Assembly (NCBI RefSeq): GCF_003946485.1
Contig: NZ_RHOJ01000027.1
Location: 1-35,786 of the forward strand
From: Lacticaseibacillus jixianensis
GTDB taxonomy: Bacteria; Bacillota; Bacilli; Lactobacillales; Lactobacillaceae
Direction of reading: 5' to 3'
DNA: 35,786 nucleotides
The translations under genes were made by a program, and so were the position numbers. Shown here piece after piece: positions 31,498 through 35,786 of this stretch (its first letter is position 1; each line of letters starts with the position of its first letter). The notes beneath the pieces were generated by a model that saw only the letters and a list, made by a program, of their open reading frames with translations, was not told the origin of the DNA and did not search any database.

Positions 31498-33855
31498 ATG
31501 TGTTCGCATCGCATGCGCAACCTTGGCCGGTGGGCCCTGATCGCGCTGATTGGTTTAGGCAGTCTTCTGCCGGCGGCGGCCGTCCGCGCGGATCAGGCCG
31601 CGGCCCTGCCGTTTGATCCCAGCCAGATGGGCCGACCCGGCGACGAGGCCGACCTGTTTTTATACAGCGTCTTTGTCTCGGGCAATCACAGCGCCGACAC
31701 CGGCGCGACCGCCGGGGCCATGGCGGTTCAGGGCGACGCGCTGATCCCCAAGGTCGCGGTCAACGGCCAGGCGGGGAACTTCAACTACGCCGCGGGGTTC
31801 ACGCCCGGCGTCCCGATCGTCGGGGACCCGCTCACGGCGCGGCACAAGATCGCCCTGCTGCTGGCGGGACAGATCCGCAACTATTCTGATAGCGGCTGGG
31901 CGCGGGTGAGCGGCACGATGACGCCGGCACCCAATCCGGGCTGGCTGGTCACCGCCGCGGCCGCGCCGTACTGGTTCACGCAGCCGCGCATCGAGCTGCA
32001 AGGCGGGGCCCGGCTGATGCCGGCCGGCGCGCTGGCGGAGACGTTTGCCAAGCTGACCGAGCAGGAAACGGCCCTCACCAAGCAGCTTGCGGCCTACGCG
32101 GACCATCCCGCTGCCGGCCCGGGCATTCCGGGCGGGGACGCGAACTTGCCTTATACGGTGCAGCCCAGCGCGGCGGATCCGCACGTGTACGTGGTGACCA
32201 TTGCGCCGGATCACACCGGCACGGCGTTCATGCCGCAGGTGAGCCACCTGGATGCCCTGATCGATGACTCGCTGACTAAGGAGATCATCTTTACGACCAA
32301 GGCGACCAAGGTGGTCTTTAACCAGCAGGGACAGTACGGTGGCTCGACCGCCATCGTGCCTCAGGTCGCCCACCGCACCTTGTTCTACCTGCCGAACGCG
32401 ACGCAGGTGACGAACTTCACGAGCCAAAATGGCGCCGCCCCGGACATCAACGTGGGCAGGCCGGGCCTGAACGCGGTCAGGCCGGTCGGACCAAACGGCG
32501 CGGACCTTTACGACAAGGACTACTTCGCCCAGATGCGCCACCACGGCATCGCGGTGGCCGGCAGCGTGGTGGCACCGCAGGCCACGGTGGTCTGGTACGG
32601 CGGCGACATGAACGGCTACGTGTTTTCGCGGGGGCTCCACCAGCGGGCCGGCGCGGCCGTGCACAATTTTTATAATCAGTGGCTGACCGCCCGTGACCTC
32701 ACGCTGACGAAAATCTGGGCCGACGACCATAACGCCGCGGGCAAGCGGCCGCGGACCGTGGCGTTCAACATTATTGCCGATCAGCCCGCGGCCGGGACCG
32801 TGGTGCAAACCGCGACGCTCAAGGTGGCCCCCCAGGCCCCCAGCCAGAAGCTGACGATCACGGACCTGCCGCGCTTCACCCAGGACGGCACGCCGATCCA
32901 CTACCGCGCCGAGGAAATAACGCCGCCGGGCTACACCAGCAGCGTGGCCGCGGACGGGGTGACGATCACCAACACCCTGACGCCGATGACCCAGTTCCGG
33001 GTGCAGAAACACTGGTGGGACTACGGCGAACAGCCCGCCGCCGGACCTGCACGGCCGACCAGCGTGGCCGTGCAGCTGTACCGCGGCGATCCGGCCCACC
33101 CGGAAGCCGCGACGAAAATCGGCCCGCCCGTCACGCTGACGGCCGCCGGGGCCTGGCAGCACGTCTGGCAAGACCTGCCCAAGCTGCCGGCGGCCCAGCC
33201 CGCGCGCTACTTCACCCGGGAAATAACGGTGCCGGCCGGGTACACTGCGGCCGCCAGCGACACCGCGACGGGCACCCAGCTGACGAACACCTACCGGCCA
33301 AGCAAGTGGCACCTGCGCCTGCACAAAACGGCGGCGGGCACCAACGCGCCGCTGGCTGGTGCCGAGTTCCGGGTGAACACCCAGCTGGATGGCGGCCAGG
33401 TGCCGGCCGCTGGCGGGCAGACCGCCACGACGGATGCGGCCGGCAACCTGATGTTCAGCCAGCCGCTCGCCTTCACCCAGGACGCGACCTACTACCTGCA
33501 GGAAAGCAAAGCGCCGGCCGGCTACCAGCGAGACGCTAAGGTGATCAAACTGACCATCACGGCCGCCGATTTTGCGGGGGTTAAGACTCCTGTGACCAAC
33601 GGCAACGGCACGGTGCGCTACAGCGTGACCATGACCGCGGGGGACCAGGCGCCGGTGCAGCGTCCGCTTGCGCCGGCCGGGGCGACGCCCGATACGCTGA
33701 CCTTAACGTTCACGAACCGGCCGCAAACCGTCCTGCCGCACACCGGCGGGACGGGCGCGGGCTTCGGCCTCCGCGCCGCGGCCGGCGCGCTACTGACGGC
33801 GGGCCTGCTGCTGGGCCTGCTGGCCTGGCGAAAGGAGGTGCGGCAGCGTGGTTAA
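31498..33855 (+). CDS. LPHTG tip adhesin with choice-of-anchor-A-like head, cluster 3
   Basis: A 785-residue LPXTG protein with a signal peptide ending near VRA-DQ. The head domain (about 25-395) has no vWA MIDAS motif. It resembles the choice-of-anchor A/putative adhesive fold: LFLYSVFVSGNHSAD, GAMAVQGDA, LFYLPNATQVTNF, then IAVAGSVVAPQATVVWYGG and MNGYVFS near its end. Three Cna_B/SpaA-type domains follow (from about 398, 497 and 602), with an E-box YLQESKAPAGYQ in the last. LPHTG at 746-750, a helix and WRKEVRQRG finish it. First position in a tip-basal-shaft order marks it as the tip pilin. ATG at 31498 has TAGGAG seven bases upstream; ATGs at 31492 and 31456 are less well placed. Very GC-rich. 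The ligand is unknown. Confidence 0.85.
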   Translation: MCSHRMRNLGRWALIALIGLGSLLPAAAVRADQAAALPFDPSQMGRPGDEADLFLYSVFVSGNHSADTGATAGAMAVQGDALIPKVAVNGQAGNFNYAAGFTPGVPIVGDPLTARHKIALLLAGQIRNYSDSGWARVSGTMTPAPNPGWLVTAAAAPYWFTQPRIELQGGARLMPAGALAETFAKLTEQETALTKQLAAYADHPAAGPGIPGGDANLPYTVQPSAADPHVYVVTIAPDHTGTAFMPQVSHLDALIDDSLTKEIIFTTKATKVVFNQQGQYGGSTAIVPQVAHRTLFYLPNATQVTNFTSQNGAAPDINVGRPGLNAVRPVGPNGADLYDKDYFAQMRHHGIAVAGSVVAPQATVVWYGGDMNGYVFSRGLHQRAGAAVHNFYNQWLTARDLTLTKIWADDHNAAGKRPRTVAFNIIADQPAAGTVVQTATLKVAPQAPSQKLTITDLPRFTQDGTPIHYRAEEITPPGYTSSVAADGVTITNTLTPMTQFRVQKHWWDYGEQPAAGPARPTSVAVQLYRGDPAHPEAATKIGPPVTLTAAGAWQHVWQDLPKLPAAQPARYFTREITVPAGYTAAASDTATGTQLTNTYRPSKWHLRLHKTAAGTNAPLAGAEFRVNTQLDGGQVPAAGGQTATTDAAGNLMFSQPLAFTQDATYYLQESKAPAGYQRDAKVIKLTITAADFAGVKTPVTNGNGTVRYSVTMTAGDQAPVQRPLAPAGATPDTLTLTFTNRPQTVLPHTGGTGAGFGLRAAAGALLTAGLLLGLLAWRKEVRQRG

Positions 33856-34486
33856 ACAAAGCATGCGCACAATTTTGCTCGCGGGCCTGGCGCTGCTGGG
33901 CCTGGCCGCCGCCGCGCCGCAGCCGGTCCACGCCGGCACGGTGATCATCCAAAGCATGCGGGCGCCCGCGCAGCCCGCGGGAGCGGCGCAACCGGTGCCC
34001 GGCTTGACCTTCACCGCCTACGACGTGACCCAGGCCTACTGGGCGCTCGGCGGCGGGCCGGCCGTGCAGGAAGCGGTGGCGGCACCTGCCGTCGGCAAGC
34101 CGCTGGGGACCAGCATCACTGATGCTAGCGGCGTGGCCCGGTTCACTGGTCTAGTCCACACGGCCGCCGGGCGCCTGGCGGTGTACAAGTTCGCACAGAC
34201 CGCCGGCCCGGCCGGCTTCACCAGCCAGGTGATGGTGGCGTCGCTGCCGGCCAGCGGGGTGCTGCGGCTTTGGCCCAAAAGCGCCGCGCGCCCGCCCCTG
34301 CCGGATACGGGCGGGCCGGACGACACGGACGAGGCGGGGCTGGGCGGCACCGGGGGCGGCAACACGCAAACCTGCCTGCCCGCCACCGGGACCGCCGCCG
34401 CGCCGGGACTCAGCGCCGTGGGCCTCATCTTTTTGCTACTGATCGGCACTCAACTCAAAAAACCAGTTAAAGGGGAACAATCATGA
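33848..34486 (+). CDS. Small LPATG basal pilin (SpaB-like), cluster 3
   Basis: A 212-residue secreted protein with a signal peptide ending near VHA-GT. It has one pilin-like domain (LTFTAYDVTQAYW), a WPKS at 142-145 where shaft pilins have YPKN, and a short Asp/Gly-rich stem. LPATG at 177-181 follows, then a membrane helix and KKPVKGEQS. Size and position match SpaB of SpaCBA pili. Two features are odd: a complete LPDTG (151-155) upstream of the true signal with no hydrophobic segment after it, and a Cys directly before LPATG (QTCLPATG). The start is GTG at 33848 behind AAAGGAGGT and overlaps the tip gene by 8 bases; its own stop overlaps the shaft gene. Confidence 0.85.
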   Translation: MVKQSMRTILLAGLALLGLAAAAPQPVHAGTVIIQSMRAPAQPAGAAQPVPGLTFTAYDVTQAYWALGGGPAVQEAVAAPAVGKPLGTSITDASGVARFTGLVHTAAGRLAVYKFAQTAGPAGFTSQVMVASLPASGVLRLWPKSAARPPLPDTGGPDDTDEAGLGGTGGGNTQTCLPATGTAAAPGLSAVGLIFLLLIGTQLKKPVKGEQS

Positions 34487-35610
34487 TGAAGACAGGATTA
34501 AAGCAACTGCTTAAAGGACTGACCGTCGCCCTCCTGGCCGCGCCGCTGGCCGCCGGGCTGCTCGCCGGCCACCAGGTCCAGGCCGCAGAACCGACACCGG
34601 CACCGGGGACGGCCCAGCCAGGCATCACCCAGCCGGTGCTGCTGACGAAGCTCGGGTTTACCGAGGAGCAGCCGGTGGGCCCGGTCGATCCGGCCCAGCC
34701 GTGGCAGGGCGCGGCGAACCAGAAGGTCGTACCGAACGTGCACTTCAACGTGTACGACATCACCGCCGACTACTGGGCGCAGGCCAAGGCCGGCGCGTTC
34801 GCCGGGAGCGACGGCAAGGCCACCGACACGGTCAGCTCAAAAGCGGTCAACGCCCACTACCAGGCGGTGCCAGCGGGGCTGACGCCGGTCGCGGACGGGA
34901 CCACCGACGCCCAGGGCCAGATCACGTTCAACCTGAACACGAGGAACGACGCGGGCAAGCAGCCGGTTTACCTGTTTGTCGAGGATGACCAGGGCGCCGG
35001 GACGGCCGGCTACCAGAAGGCGGCCAACTTTGTGCTGAGCCTGCCGGTGGGGGAGAAAACGGCTGATGGCCAGTACCCGACCGCGTACGTCTACCCGAAG
35101 AACGTGGCGACTGCAACCTACGACCTGCATTTCCGCAAGGTGGACGCTGTCAGCAACACGTTCCTGGGCGGTGCGACCTTCGTGATCAAAAACGGGAAGC
35201 TTTTCGCCCACGTGATCGAGGCCAAGGAGAACACCGTGACTGGCTTCAGCACTGAGGCGGTCGAGGTCGAATGGGTCGAAGACGCCAAGCTGGCGACCAA
35301 GTTTGTGTCCAGCGAGAAAGACGGCGAGTTCGGCTTCACGGCTCACGCGGAAAGTCGGCTGGCCGGCGTGCTGCACGGCCTGAAGCCGCAGGGCGCGTAC
35401 ACCTACCAGGAAATCACCGCTCCGGCCGGCTACCAGCTGGACGGCAAAGAAAAAGACGTCAAGGAAGACGCCGCGGCGCTGGACGTGCCCAACCAGCCGC
35501 AGGGCATCCTGCCCCACACCGGGGGCGCCGGGATCATCGTCTTCGTGATCGGCGGGGCTGCGCTACTGACGGTGGGCGGCCTGGCCTACTACAAGCGCCG
35601 GCAAGCCTAA
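34483..35610 (+). CDS. LPHTG backbone pilin (SpaA-like), cluster 3
   Basis: A 375-residue secreted pilin with a signal peptide ending near VQA-AE and FNVYDITADYW at 88-98. The pilin motif YPKN is at 204-207 (Lys206). A SpaA/Cna_B domain follows (LHFRKVDAVSNTFLGGATFV) with E-box YQEITAPAGYQ, then LPHTG at 343-347, a helix and YKRRQA. It is the counterpart of the 411-residue pilin at 2666: the same order of elements and nearly the same C-terminus, but encoded at much higher GC. It has the properties of the polymerising shaft subunit. ATG ATG at 34483/34486 both fit AAAGGGG upstream. No sortase gene follows before the window ends. Confidence 0.9.
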   Translation: MMKTGLKQLLKGLTVALLAAPLAAGLLAGHQVQAAEPTPAPGTAQPGITQPVLLTKLGFTEEQPVGPVDPAQPWQGAANQKVVPNVHFNVYDITADYWAQAKAGAFAGSDGKATDTVSSKAVNAHYQAVPAGLTPVADGTTDAQGQITFNLNTRNDAGKQPVYLFVEDDQGAGTAGYQKAANFVLSLPVGEKTADGQYPTAYVYPKNVATATYDLHFRKVDAVSNTFLGGATFVIKNGKLFAHVIEAKENTVTGFSTEAVEVEWVEDAKLATKFVSSEKDGEFGFTAHAESRLAGVLHGLKPQGAYTYQEITAPAGYQLDGKEKDVKEDAAALDVPNQPQGILPHTGGAGIIVFVIGGAALLTVGGLAYYKRRQA

Positions 35611-35633
35611 CATTGAGCAACACAGAAACGAGT

Positions 35634-35662
35634 GGGCGGTTTAACAGACCGCCTATTTTTTT
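35634..35662 (+). terminator. Terminator after the cluster 3 shaft pilin
   Basis: GGGCGGT-ttaacag-ACCGCC followed by TATTTTTTT. In clusters 1 and 2 a terminator also stands between shaft pilin and sortase, so this may be an attenuator before a sortase outside the window, or a true operon end. Confidence 0.85.
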
Positions 35663-35786
35663 GCGTGAAAGAGGAAAATAATACTCTTATTAGCACAATT
35701 ATTAGCATTCCCGCGTTTTAGAATCAAGTTAGCCACTATCGTCGCCGAGCGGAAAAAATAAAAACACCAAGTCGATACGACCTGTT
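35663..35786. other. Gene-free AT-rich tail of the window
   Basis: No start codon with a ribosome binding site and no sortase-like sequence is visible in these last 124 bases. The composition suggests an intergenic or promoter region. Confidence 0.5.

Noticed and set aside
31660-33324. 554-codon open frame on the minus strand opposite the cluster 3 tip pilin
   Set aside because: It is the antisense shadow of a GC-rich gene: Arg- and Gly-rich translation, no ribosome binding site, no recognisable domain.

Overview
The window reads as a cell-surface island of a high-GC lactic acid bacterium, most likely a member of the Lactobacillaceae. The evidence is LPXTG sorting signals, class C sortases, SpaCBA-type pilus operons, WxL-domain proteins with DUF916/DUF3324 partners, Gram-positive ribosome binding sites, TTG/GTG starts and an IS30-type transposase end. 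No species can be named from this sequence. Nearly every gene encodes an exported or envelope protein; the exceptions are one TetR-family regulator and the IS fragment.

Layout. (1) 1-5139 (+): the end of an IS30-type transposase abuts a tip pilin that has lost its 5' part, followed by a proline-rich pilin, a shaft-type pilin and sortase C (pilus cluster 1). (2) 5919-10355 (+): WxL cluster A, with a small WxL protein, a WxL-interacting protein and a large WxL protein. (3) 10500-13661 (+): two paralogous secreted sortase-like proteins with Lys- or Arg-rich tails. Each lies behind a long leader that looks like conserved structured RNA, and a block of hairpins and direct repeats lies between them. 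(4) 13983-20671 (-): pilus cluster 2, transcribed as vWA tip pilin, proline-rich pilin, backbone pilin, then sortase C, with a divergent TetR regulator at 20932-21513. (5) 21666-23333 (-): WxL cluster B (WxL protein, WxL-interacting protein). (6) 23801-31002 (+): WxL cluster C, with three paralogous leucine-rich-repeat surface proteins, a WxL protein and a WxL-interacting protein. A near-consensus parS site lies at 25545. (7) 31498-35610 (+): pilus cluster 3 in SpaC-SpaB-SpaA order. Its tip carries a choice-of-anchor-A-like head instead of vWA, and no sortase is visible before the window ends.

How it works together (inference from family knowledge). Sortase C would polymerise shaft and tip pilins, which carry LPHTG. 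Pilins with LPETG, LPQTG or LPATG are probably the basal subunits, handed to a housekeeping sortase for wall attachment. WxL proteins bind the wall non-covalently and are held by membrane-anchored DUF916/DUF3324 proteins. Internal terminators separate the first, presumably abundant product from its downstream partner in almost every operon, which suggests stoichiometry is set by attenuation. The least explained part is the 10.5-13.7 kb segment: the two soluble cationic sortase-like proteins, their leaders and the hairpin block.
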